A stretch of 22,380 nt of DNA from Sphacelaria rigidula (lineage: Eukaryota > Phaeophyceae > Sphacelariales), in the NCBI GenBank assembly GCA_964200075.2, contig CAXNAA020000339.1, positions 1-22,380 on the forward strand. Reading direction: 5' to 3'. Positions 8,641 through 16,739 of the stretch are shown piece after piece (position 1 is the stretch's first letter; every line of letters starts with the position of its first letter). Position numbers and translations under genes: made by a program. Below the pieces are notes generated by a model. It saw only the letters and a program-made list of their open reading frames with translations. It had not been told where the DNA came from and ran no database searches.

Positions 8641-9300
8641 ACATGTAGCGGGTGTACCCCTCTAGTTCTCCAGCATACACATCCAAAACTATGTCCACCC
8701 CAACTTGCATCACCTTTTTGATCTTTTTGCATGCTACTCGTGATGTGCGCCATGCGGGTTTATCTCAAGATGATCCCAGTCTCCCCGTTGATCTCGCCCT
8801 TTCCCTCTTCATCCAGGCCTGTTCGAACTCCGTTCTGATTCAGCATCCTCAAACCACTCCGGTAAACGTGGCTGTCGGGTCAACCGGGGTACCACCTATC
8901 CAGCGGTACTAAGAGTACATCGGCGAAGGCCGTAGCCAGTGAACTACCTCCATCACCAGGTATACTCTCTTTGAGCTCGCCGACGAGTAGCTGGGTTAGC
9001 TGCTTACGTCTACCGGGGTCAGAAGCTATTGCCCGTCTGTCGATCGGTGTACGCCCAACTGGGATTCGTCTACTTCTGTTGTGTGCAAAACGACCAAGGA
9101 GCTGCACTGAGGCGTAGACGATAATGTAGTCAGAGTCCGGCCAAATGGGGGGTTGAAGGTGGACGGTGACATTGTGAACAAGCCTGCGTTTCTTGTCCGC
9201 GGGGCAATTCGCAACGCCGTTAAACGTACGCGATGTGTTTTTCTTGATGGTGAAAGAGAACGTGTTGACCAGAGGACGCCTGTTGTCGCCTGCGAATTTC
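8641..9300 (-). pseudogene. LINE A endonuclease C-terminal part and EN-RT linker
   Basis: The frame near 9300 reads FLMKFAGDNRRPLVNTFSFT and TSRTFNGVANCPADKKRRLV, the strand-loop region before the last catalytic motif of a LINE AP endonuclease. Next comes PIWPDSDYIIVYASVQLLGR with SDY in place of the usual SDH: the catalytic His is replaced by Tyr. FAHNRSRR and a linker follow (IDRRAIASDPGRRKQLTQLL; later PEWFEDAESE, KKIKKVMQVGVD and VYAGELEGYTR near 8650). The 5' part of this endonuclease is missing because the copy is joined to LINE B RT at about 9300. There are stop codons in the linker. Confidence 0.85.
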
Positions 9301-9309
9301 ATTAGAAAT

Positions 9310-9385
9310 TGCCCGCGTGGGACCCCAGAAAAATACCACGGTAATTGGCGCATTCATGCGGGTCCTGTTTCTTGAAAGCCACCAT
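9310..9385 (-). pseudogene. LINE B reverse transcriptase, second fragment
   Basis: After the inverted-repeat element, the frame VAFKKQDPHECANYRGIFLG and SHAG is the RT block with conserved N-Y-R-G-I and H-A-G, continuous in sense with the RT start at 9775-9633. It stops at a TAA/TGA pair just where, one frame over, endonuclease coding of LINE A begins. No later LINE B RT motif exists in the window. Confidence 0.82.
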
Positions 9386-9632
9386 GGACACGTTCTAGGA
9401 TACCCTCCCCCGAAAACAAGCCCAAACCTCTCACGAAGAAAATTATTGTACTGCGCTTGATGTTTGCTTTCAGGCCGCGCGAAGCACCTCATATGGGCGA
9501 CATTGGCGAAACCAAACACAAGCACGGCAATTCCCAGCTGCTCGTTGTGCTCGGCTTTTTTCATTACTCGTCCAGATTTGGCCTCCCTGAACCAGCCACA
9601 TTTTCACGGGGGGGCTATAGTAGAAAGTGTCC
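9386..9632. mobile_element. Small inverted-repeat DNA element (MITE-like), 247 bp, inside LINE B RT
   Basis: The plus-strand left end GGACACGTTCTAGGATACCC and the reverse complement of the right end, GGACACTTTCTACTATAGCC, form terminal inverted repeats of about 31 bp. They share GGACAC, TTCTA, ATA, a C-run and GAAAA, about 26 of 31 positions. The element splits LINE B RT exactly between HTII and VAFKKQD, which confirms the boundaries independently. The interior (9421-9600) codes for nothing I recognise, so it is non-autonomous. No target duplication is clear: the flanks are CCACCAT and TGAATGA. The superfamily is unknown. Confidence 0.75.
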
Positions 9633-10842
9633 TGAATGATGGTGTGTCTCCACTCTTGCGGCACTACTTCCTGACGCCACACGGTTAGCACGTTATCGTG
9701 GAGGTACTCTTCGGTGCGGCCGAATTCTAATAGTTCGCCACAGATGATGTCCGCCTCAACGGGCTTGCCGTTCATCAGCTAGCCCACCGCTCTTTCCACT
9801 TCTGCGATCGAAAGCTCCGCCGCGAAGAGATGCGTGCTTCGGCATCTTTTCGACGAAAAAGTTGACAGAGTGGTCGATCGTAGGCAAGGTTGTGTTCAGT
9901 AGTGCTTCGAATCATTCGTTACATCGTTGCAGGATAGCCCACTTGTCCCGCAACCGGTCGCCAGTTGCGCTTCTGACGTCATTCGAGTCGCTCTGCTTCT
10001 CGCCTTCTAATAGCAAGGATTTGATATGCTGATACAGCCCTGCTCGATACGTGTTGTGAACAAGCTCCGCGACCCGGACTGTGACCTCGTGAATGATGTT
10101 TTACAGCTCAGTACCCTTCACCCGTTTCGAAGCCTTGTCCATCACCTTCGGCGCTTTCTTCAGGACAGCATCTTGTAATTTGCTCGCAGTTCCTTCCATG
10201 TTATTTCCCGGAGATCTCACGCCTTTTGGAGGCGATCATAAGCTTGAGTCGACTCACCGAAACCTCTAGTTGGGGCTTTCTAGGGGCATCGAGGGAGTGT
10301 CTCCGCGATCGTATGTCAGTAGGGCGCTGGCGAAGGTCAACGCCCTGCCGTTGATATCCATTACTGCGGGGCAACTGGTCACATTCTGCAGTCTGGCAAT
10401 AATGACCTGTTAGATAGTCGCTCTCCAGCATCGGTCGGACGCGAGGGCTTTGCGGTCGAAACGCAGTTCCCTATCCCCGTCTCCCGGTTTCGGTTGGCCG
10501 TTGGGAGCGTTCCGTCCGAGGAAACGGATGGCAGCTGAGACGAGACGATGGTCCGGTCTCATCTCGGGCTGCATGGTGACGCTTCGGACGAGCCTGCCGT
10601 CTTGCTGACGTACTAGGATGTTGTCCAGGCGCCAGCGGTGTTTGACCGGCCGCATACGTATATACGGTCGAGCTTCCCCCAGAACTGGTGTGCGAAACAA
10701 TGTGTTGGTGACGGCAATTGAATGCTCCGCATTTCAATAGACGTCTACCATGATCGTTGCGGGTGTCTCATACCTTTCCAAATACCCGAACGCCGTCCAT
10801 GCCTCCTCCTTCTCTCCTTTCGGCACGACCATTGGCATCCAT
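9633..10842 (-). pseudogene. LINE B: endonuclease C-terminal half, linker and RT start
   Basis: From 10842 the minus strand reads MDANGRAERREGGG, whose D-x-N is the catalytic motif equivalent to GDFN. It continues in another frame as IAVTNTLFRTPVLGEARPYI, KHRWRLDNILVRQQDGRLVR and MRPDHRLVSAAIRFLGR (DH of the final catalytic motif), then RFDRKALASDR. The linker is clear: KLQDAVLKKAPKVMDKASKR, AELVHNTYRAGLYQHIKSLL and DRLRDKWAILQRCNE (about 10190-9900). The RT start is SIAEVERAVG, stop, LMNGKPVEADIICGELLEFG and VWRQEVVPQEWRHTII (9775-9640). Stops and frameshifts show it is inactive. Upstream it continues beyond the inserted element at 10846-11219, and downstream beyond the element at 9386-9632. 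Confidence 0.88.
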
Positions 10843-10845
10843 CAG

Positions 10846-11219
10846 TCGGTGACTCTTCGGTAGCCACTGGTGTGTGTCTGTATCTACTCTGGTGCCCTGA
10901 ATCCCGTAGGCCTTTTTTTGATCATTTCTTTGTACTTTACTCTTGTTTTCCTTTTTTCTTGTTTTAGGTCGGCCATTTCTTTCTGTGCTTTGCTTTTGTT
11001 GACTTTTTATGAATTTTGTTTGTCACGAGTTAGTCTGCTATGACGTTCTGTTCGACCCCTCTTTTTTTTCTGTTCCTGTTTTTTTTGTCTGCTTCCTTCT
11101 TTTTTCCTTCGAGCGTGTTTCAGTTTCGTTTTGTTGGGTACGTCTACCATGAGACCACGGCTGGATCCCTGGGGGGTCAGTTAATGTGCGACAATCAATC
11201 AATAAATCAATCAATCAAT
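10846..11219 (+). mobile_element. Retroposed insertion (SINE or 5'-truncated LINE 3' end) with AATC tail
   Basis: A 374-bp insert splits LINE B endonuclease inside the codons for LLVLM|DANGR. The word CAT(G/C)AG occurs at both edges (10840-10845 CATCAG; 11220-11225 CATGAG), a possible short target duplication. The plus-strand 3' end is a tetranucleotide tail, five or more AATC units with one AATA variant (11191-11220). Such tails are left by target-primed reverse transcription of some LINE and SINE families. The body is pyrimidine-rich with T-runs and codes for no recognised protein. No A box was found. It is inserted in opposite orientation to all other retroelement coding here. Confidence 0.72.
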
Positions 11220-11220
11220 C
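11191..11220 (+). repeat. (AATC)n tail microsatellite
   Basis: Tandem AATC units with one AATA variant form the 3' tail of the insertion at 10846-11219. They directly abut LINE B endonuclease coding (minus frame ...VPANDLLVLM). Confidence 0.9.
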
Positions 11221-11912
11221 ATGAGTACTAAAAGATCATTGGCGGGCACTTCAGCGATGGAACAACTTGTGGCTCCACAGAACCTGGTTTTTTCAGAACC
11301 TCGGGCTGTCTCAGTAGGGGAATACCCTACGATGAAGATTGTTACAACTCTATACCTAGAAGCTACTCGTACCTTGAGGATCCCGGCACTCATGTGTTTG
11401 GGGGCGATGTCCTCTGGGTCCAATGTGCTGACGATTGAATCCTTGATAGCAAGGCCGACTGCGAGCATTCCCGGTTGACCTCCGTCTCCATGGCAGTGGT
11501 CACTGCAGGGAACGATATATCCTGCTCCTTGTGCATGGAAGATTGTTCGACTATCGCGACTGGTTTCTCGTAGGGTGACGAAATCACAGTTATACTTGGA
11601 TGTAAAAGGCAGCAGGTCCTCTGCATGGCCTGTGCCATTGAAACCGCTCTCAGCTATGGTCCGTACATTCTAATTGACCACGAACAGCTCTTTCGACCAA
11701 GACTCCGCCCCCGCGGTAGTAGGATTGGCGCGAGCCTTAGCTTTGGCTTCTCCCTGAGCTAGGCGTGCGTTTCTTCTGTTCCTCCGTTTTGCCACATCTG
11801 GTCCTGTTGGTGTTTGATACAGCATATGTGCTCTACTCTCTGTTTCCACGCACTTTCTATCTACGCCAGTCCTCGCCTCTTCGTCCCCACGCATAGGTTG
11901 AGCGGGCCCCAC
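11220..11912 (-). pseudogene. LINE B ORF2 N-terminal segment and endonuclease N-terminal half
   Basis: One minus frame stays open from about 11912 to 11220 apart from a single TAG at about 11669. The first part is basic and Ala-rich (KRRNRRNARLAQGEAKAKAR), then SWSKELFVVN, stop, NVRTIAESG. That is the opening strand of a LINE AP-like endonuclease, N-V-R-T being the usual L-N-V-R-T. KYNCDFVTLRETSRDSRTIF carries the catalytic Glu (RET, equivalent to QET). GMLAVGLAIKDSIV, LKVRVASRYRVVTIFIVGYS and PANDLLVLM are the following strands up to the D-x-N motif, where the (AATC)-tailed element was inserted. It is unusually well preserved compared with LINE A and C: only one stop in about 230 codons. The upstream start is not fixed, and GTG 11912 is only the edge of the open frame. 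No ORF1 with zinc knuckles was found upstream. Confidence 0.85.
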
Positions 11913-12052
11913 GCACGTCGACCTCCATCAAGTCGACATTCTTACTTACACGCACACCGCTGTCTGCTCTCCGAGCTACGGCGACAACGTTTTCGGCGGC
12001 AACGATGACTACTCCGTCAGCGGAGGAAGGGCGTGTTTGATATCATCACCAT

Positions 12053-12263
12053 TGTAATGCGTGAGAGGACCGCGTGCTTAGAGGACCGCACCGTGATTTA
12101 AAACACCTCAGGAGCGACGTTTTTCAACACTAATCGGGTCAGGCTCTGGAGGTACCACGCCCCTGACCATAACTCTAAAACTAACCGTAACCCTGACCCT
12201 CACCAAAGTGATGTTCAAATTCCGATGCGGCTCTCTAAGCATGCGGTCCTCTCACGCATTACA
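12053..12263. mobile_element. Second small inverted-repeat element (211 bp) with 5-bp target duplication
   Basis: The left end TGTAATGCGTGAGAGGACCG and the right end (reverse complement) are identical over the first 21 bases. The inverted repeat continues to about 37 bp with four mismatches (GCGTGCTTAGAGGACCGC versus GCATGCTTAGAGAGCCGC). The word ACCAT flanks it directly on both sides (12048-12052 and 12264-12268), a perfect 5-bp target duplication. The ends are TG...CA. The interior is short and non-coding, with the simple pattern CTGACCATAACT / CTAACCGTAACC / CTGACCCTCACC near 12160-12205. A non-autonomous DNA element is the best call. The superfamily is unknown; 5-bp duplications with TG/CA ends are uncommon for MITEs. 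Confidence 0.85.
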
Positions 12264-12268
12264 ACCAT

Positions 12269-15200
12269 GCAACAGCAATTTCACGGGGGCAAACTACCCT
12301 ATGGTGCAGTTAGTAATGCCAGCACGATGGGCATTCAATCCTCTACCACTGTAGTGCAGACCAGTCAGACAGTAGAAATTACTCTGTGCACAAGTCGAGT
12401 GCTATACCCTTCCAAGGATCGCCGTTTTTGCCGTCCTACACCCGGTCACGGTAGTTCGGGGGTACGACCGGGGGAGAGTATCGACTGTATCACGGGTGGT
12501 AAACACCACACACCTTGCGCGTGCAGGGTTACTTTGACAGTAGGAGTCACCCAGCTCCCGCAGGGACGTGGTACGGAGCCGTTTGATCGTAGGTGTCACT
12601 GATTGTCCGTACTAGCTGTGTGCTTCCTCGGGCCACTGCTGTCAGCCGGCCCAACCCGGCCTCAGCGCTCGGGGCCGAGGCCGAGGGAAATTTTGGAACA
12701 AAACCCAATGGAGCATTCGACATCTTCAGAGGTGGGTGGGGGGGGCAGGCGGGAAGCGGTAAGCTGGTTACCTAGCTTTTGCAGCGAGTGGCGTTTTTCA
12801 CAGTGTCGTTTTCAACCAACGCCAACCCTTCAAGGGAACGTAGGCCAAGAGGCGGTGTGTACTCGTGATCCTAACCCTTGACATGGCATCCCTACACAGC
12901 CGGGACGGCGCACGCGGGAGTTTCGCAGACAAGGCTCGCAAAATATCACGAAGCGCATAATCGCGCGCATATGTGTTTCGCGAGTCGCATGAAGAGTGAG
13001 CCGTATCCTAGGATGGTTCAGCCCCGACCATACTAATTATCCAACATACGCCTGGAAGGCGGACTACAGGGCCTGCCTGAAGAGATAAGACCTTGCTCAT
13101 ACGGGGAACGGCAAATGCATTGTGTGCATGCAGTTGTTTTCTCAAACCTTCTGACAGAAGGCGACCATCTGGAACAACACAACCGATATCCCTCCAACGG
13201 CGGTAACACAAGCACGATACGAGCTAGGCCGCCTCTAGTGGGCCATGATCCGCACATCGTATGAAGCGTCTGACCAAGATAAAATGTGCCCATCTGCTCA
13301 AATATCTGGGCCGAGGTTTTATCGTTGATTAACCCTTACACAACGACCGCCCCTCAAATGGACTGAGTTGGAATATGCCACATTTGGGGTTCAGAACAGT
13401 TTTTTCCCTCACGCTAGACAAACCGCCTTTCGTTTCATCATGTGAATGCTGGGCATCTACGTAAAAACAAGCCCCGGAAAATCCCTGACTGGTTTTCACC
13501 GTGTACTTAACAGAGTGGTCAGTATGTGTGCGCTATGTCTCGTGCAATCCAATACCCCCGCCCCCCCCCCCTATCGTAGAATGACACTTCCACGAAAACA
13601 ATGTCCATGACAAGCCCTGAAAATTGTTTTGTCCATGACCCCTTGCTCGTGACGTATACCAAGGTGATTCATGCTGAACCAGTTGGTTGTCGCATAATCT
13701 ACTGGGGGCAAATATAGGGTCGTGTTGCGGCATCTCGTGCCCCATAGTTGAAGGCGGCGGAGGTGTACATCGACCGTCTGTCTGTTGAAGGAATCACAAT
13801 TGTGATGGAAACAACGCAAAATATCCGACTGAACTTGCCACGACTGGACAAAACAGGAACGACTCGGTATCAATCACTAGGGCAATTCTGTGTGGTGGCG
13901 AACGCTCTCGACTTCGGTTTGTACCAACCCTGCTCAAACTATTCGATCTCAGCGTCGGCTGCCATAATCTCGATGTTCACGTGTTCGGGTAAACTAGAGT
14001 TGTCCTGTTACAGTATGCACATTAATATGGAACTCGGTTTTAGTGTGGATCATCCTCAACTTCACGGCACACACAAAATTCATTTTCCCACAGGCGCGAG
14101 GCGTACGGGAGGGCACGGATGTCGCACATCCTTAATCGTGGATAGGTCGCCAGAAACCGTTCAGCATGATGCACATGCGTCGTGCTACTACGCTGTACGT
14201 AGCCACCTCATGTCAGTATTGCCGAGCAGTTCGAAGCCTCGTGCTACCTACTGAGGATGTACCTTCTAGCTGCGCACTCTTGCCGCTAGGCACGAGTATC
14301 CGATCCTATATGTCAACAGCGAAAAAACGGTGGGACGAGCAGCGCATTGGCTGTTCTTCTCCGTATTCCTCTCTCAACCTATCACATTCGTCGGCACGAG
14401 TTCGTAGTTTCGATATATTCATCCATATTTCCGCTCGTGCATCCGCAACATTTTGCTACCGCCGATGAGATCAGCGCCCCCGCATGTTGTGGGCTATTGT
14501 CAGATATTCCCGGATACTCCTGCCCTCACGCGTTCAAATGAAGAATTGAGATACATATCAGAAAACGAATCTACCGGGATCCCAAGCCGCAACCTCTCGC
14601 CTTCATCGAGTCTGCATGAACCAATTGCATCACTGGGACGCTGCTGTATAACACAAGGCTACAAATGCACCCTTCTTTGCGGTGACCTGCCAAAAGCAGT
14701 GACATAACCATGAGAAGATGCAGCTAGCAAATTCACCGTGGTTCGGAAACCATTGCTGGAGACGATCCACCAAAACACGTACATCCAAGAGCATGGTTCT
14801 GCGGCCTCCGCGTCCCCAGCTACCGACTCAACACAGCTGACCTCTTCGACCTCAAAACCTCAAAAGTGATAAACATTGCGGAGATTTGAACGGAATCATG
14901 ACCCGCGCACCACGGATACGGTGAAACAACGCTTTGTCCAACATCAGCGGGGGAAAAGGCGTGCACGGGTCCTTCATTCAACTTACCGCTTTCGCAGGAG
15001 AGATGAGACCGCGGACACGTGACGAGACGGGGAGGACACGTTCAGTTCTAACTTCACGTCGGTTCCGTCGTTCTCAGACATTAAATCATCCCCGGCTGTC
15101 ATGTCAAGTACCGGCTACACCTGAGCCGTCCGGCAAAGCCGCTTCCTGTTCCTTCCATCGGCGATGCTATTAGTACAACTTCGGCTTCTGATAGTCTCAC

Positions 15201-15600
15201 TAGAGCCGCCAAGGCACATGCTGTCGTAACTACTGGGTCGCGCAGCAACTCGTTTGCTACTTCGTATCCCCTCAAACCTTCGCGCAGGCGTCACAGTGTC
15301 TTCCTTTTCGATTTCCATGCGCATCTCTGTCCCACCTATAGTAACCCTATCTACTGCCGCCGCGCCGGGGTGCTGTCTCAAGGGGGCAGGCTACGCGGTC
15401 GTGGAATATGCACCCCGTCGCCTATCGCGGATGACAAGCGGGTGGCAACGAGAATCAGCGTTACGACCATCATCGTTCGTGTTGGGACAGGCCTTCGGTG
15501 GATGCCCGGATTTTTCACATCCGTCATCCATACCGATGCCAGCTTCTTCCGTGACGAAGTCACCACTCGCTGGGTTGTAGGATATGTCCCATGGGATTAG
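12269..15600. other. Gene-poor stretch, nothing recognised
   Basis: I inspected six-frame translations here and recognise no family, RNA gene or inverted-repeat element. The longest open frame is 13748-14254 plus, 168 codons from a TTG, containing ETTQNIRLNLPRLDKTGTTR. It has ordinary composition but no motif I can name, and frames are also open opposite parts of it, so I do not call it a gene. A minus frame 15381-15115 (RRFEGIRSSKRVAARPSS region) lies just downstream of the EsV-1-7 array. Its Ser/Arg/Lys-rich make-up could be a decayed C-terminal tail of that gene, but this is a guess. The 5' control region of LINE B may lie in 11913-12700 but is not recognisable. Confidence 0.4.
13555..13571. 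repeat. C homopolymer tract
   Basis: Five C, one G, then eleven C on the plus strand: a G/C homopolymer with slippage potential. The minus strand is a G-tract that could form stacked G structures, but with only one interruption it is not a canonical four-run quadruplex motif. Confidence 0.9.
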
Positions 15601-15682
15601 ACCATAATATGGCCAAATTATGTGCAGCACCACGGTAGCTGTTCCCGTGCTCTCGAACCAGGTGAGAATGATGCTGCGAGGC

Positions 15683-16611
15683 TCATTCATCTCCATTCAC
15701 ATGAATCATTCCTGCGCGGGCGTGTGCGACGCAGAACTCCGCCTTCCCACCACCTGAATCGGATGATGGTCGTGAAGAGCGGCCCTCCCTGCTGCACCGC
15801 TTGCTTTTCACATCGACCATGCCCGCACCGGCGTGTGTCGCGCAGAACTCTGCCTTCCTGCTACCGGCTGCACCAAACGATGGTCTTGTGGAGCAGCCCT
15901 CCTCGCTGCAACTCTTGCTCAGCACATCGACCATGCCCGCACCGGCGTGTGCGGCGCAGAACTCCGCCTTCCTGCTACCGGCTGCACCGCACGTTGGTAC
16001 TGTGGAGCACACGTTGGTACTGTGGAGCAGCCCTCCTTGCCGCAACGCTTGCCGTTCACGTGGACCATGCCCGCTCGGGCGTGTGCGGCGCAGATTTCCG
16101 CCTTCCTCCTACCGGCTGCACCGAACGTTGGTACTGTGGATCAGCCCTCCTTGCCGCAACGCTTGCCGTTCACATTGACCATGCCCGCTTGGGCGTGTGT
16201 GCCGCAGAACTCCGCCTTCCTGCTACTGGCTGGACCAAACGATAGATATCTGGAGCAGCCCTCGTCGCCGCACCGCCTGTGGTTCACATGGACCATGCCT
16301 GCTCGGGCGTGTGTCGCGCAAAACTTCGCGTTTCTGCTGCCGGCTGAACCGTGCGGTGATTGAGTGGATCAGCCCTCCTTGCCGCACCGCTTGCTCTTCA
16401 CATGGACCATGCCCGGTTGGGCGTGTCCAGTGCAGAACTCTGCCTGCCTGCAATTAGCTGCACCGAACGATGGGTATTTGGAGCAGCCCTCCTTGCCGCA
16501 CCACCTTTTCACATCGACCATGCCCGCCCGCGCATGTTTGGTGCAGAACTCTGCCTTCTTGCTACCCGCTATGCCCAGTGATGCTCCCGTGGTGCAACTC
16601 GTGTGGATGCA
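15683..16611 (-). repeat. Tandem repeat array, 114-bp unit, eight copies
   Basis: At DNA level the array is a direct tandem repeat with period 114 bp (111 bp for units 1 and 8, 134 bp for unit 6 because of its internal duplication). Recurrent plus-strand words are AGCCCTCCTTGCCGCA, TGGACCATGCCCGC, GCAGAACTCCGCCTTCC and CTACCGGCTGCACC. Units in the middle (4-7) are more alike than the end units, as expected for growth by unequal exchange. Confidence 0.92.
15994..16034. repeat. 20-bp tandem duplication inside EsV-1-7 repeat 6
   Basis: The plus-strand word ACGTTGGTACTGTGGAGCA is present twice in succession with period 20. Twenty is not a multiple of three, so it shifts the minus reading frame between STVPTC and GAAGSRKAEF and splits the protein into two overlapping open frames. 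Confidence 0.92.
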
Positions 16612-16670
16612 CATTTCAGGCATCCCCCTCACAACCGCACCAGAGAAGGGACAAGGCCGCGGTAGTCCAC

Positions 16671-16694
16671 GCTGCTGCTGCTGCTGCTGCTGCT
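16671..16694. repeat. (GCT)8 trinucleotide repeat
   Basis: Eight GCT units on the plus strand. On the minus strand this is AGC/CAG just upstream of the EsV-1-7 frame: seven CAG in that frame preceded by TAG, or eight AGC (Ser) in another. It may be part of the 5' region or first exon of that gene. Confidence 0.95.
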
Positions 16695-16739
16695 ACGATC
16701 CGCCCTGTCACAGACTCCTTCACAAGATACGCTGACTAG

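Larger units (their letters stand above)
15683..16632 (-). pseudogene. EsV-1-7 repeat protein (eight Cys/His repeats), degenerate
   Basis: Eight tandem 38-codon repeats follow C-x4-C-x16-C-x2-H-x12, with first-Cys codons at 16611, 16500, 16386, 16272, 16158, 16044, 15910 and 15796. A typical unit reads CSEEGCSTRPSFGAAGSRKA then EFCATHAGAGMVDVKSKR. This spacing is the EsV-1-7 domain known from brown algae, including Ectocarpus IMMEDIATE UPRIGHT, and from phaeovirus EsV-1. The repeats probably bind metal, and the molecular role is not settled. The frame opens near 16632 (GTG; first ATG 16623); upstream, a TAG precedes a CAG run. Damage: repeat 1 lacks one residue before repeat 2. Repeats 3 and 5 have TGA in place of the second Cys (16371 and 16143). 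Repeat 6 holds a 20-bp duplication that shifts the frame. Repeat 8 has Arg for the second Cys and is one residue short. The frame ends at TGA 15683, where a ninth repeat's Cys would fall. Probably a pseudogene, unless it is spliced or recoded. Confidence 0.9.

Noticed and set aside
7065-8721. Plus-strand frames (for example 8191-8721, 176 codons) as genes
   Set aside because: They lie antisense to LINE A RT, its linker and the SINE-like insert, and have low-complexity Ser/Pro/Arg composition.
12150-12210. CTAACCGTAACCCTGACCCT-like run as interstitial telomere repeat
   Set aside because: The units are irregular and lie inside a small inverted-repeat element; there is no consistent telomere unit.
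13748-14254. 168-codon plus frame as a gene
   Set aside because: No ATG at the frame start, no recognisable motif, and an overlapping open frame on the other strand.
15622-16363. Plus-strand open frames of 207, 125 and 176 codons over the tandem repeat
   Set aside because: Antisense shadows of the EsV-1-7 repeats. The minus strand holds the exact Cys/His spacing, and a repeat without stops is open in several frames.
16671-16694. (GCT)8 as a coding polyglutamine start of the EsV-1-7 protein
   Set aside because: The CAG frame is preceded directly by TAG, and no ATG lies in frame upstream.
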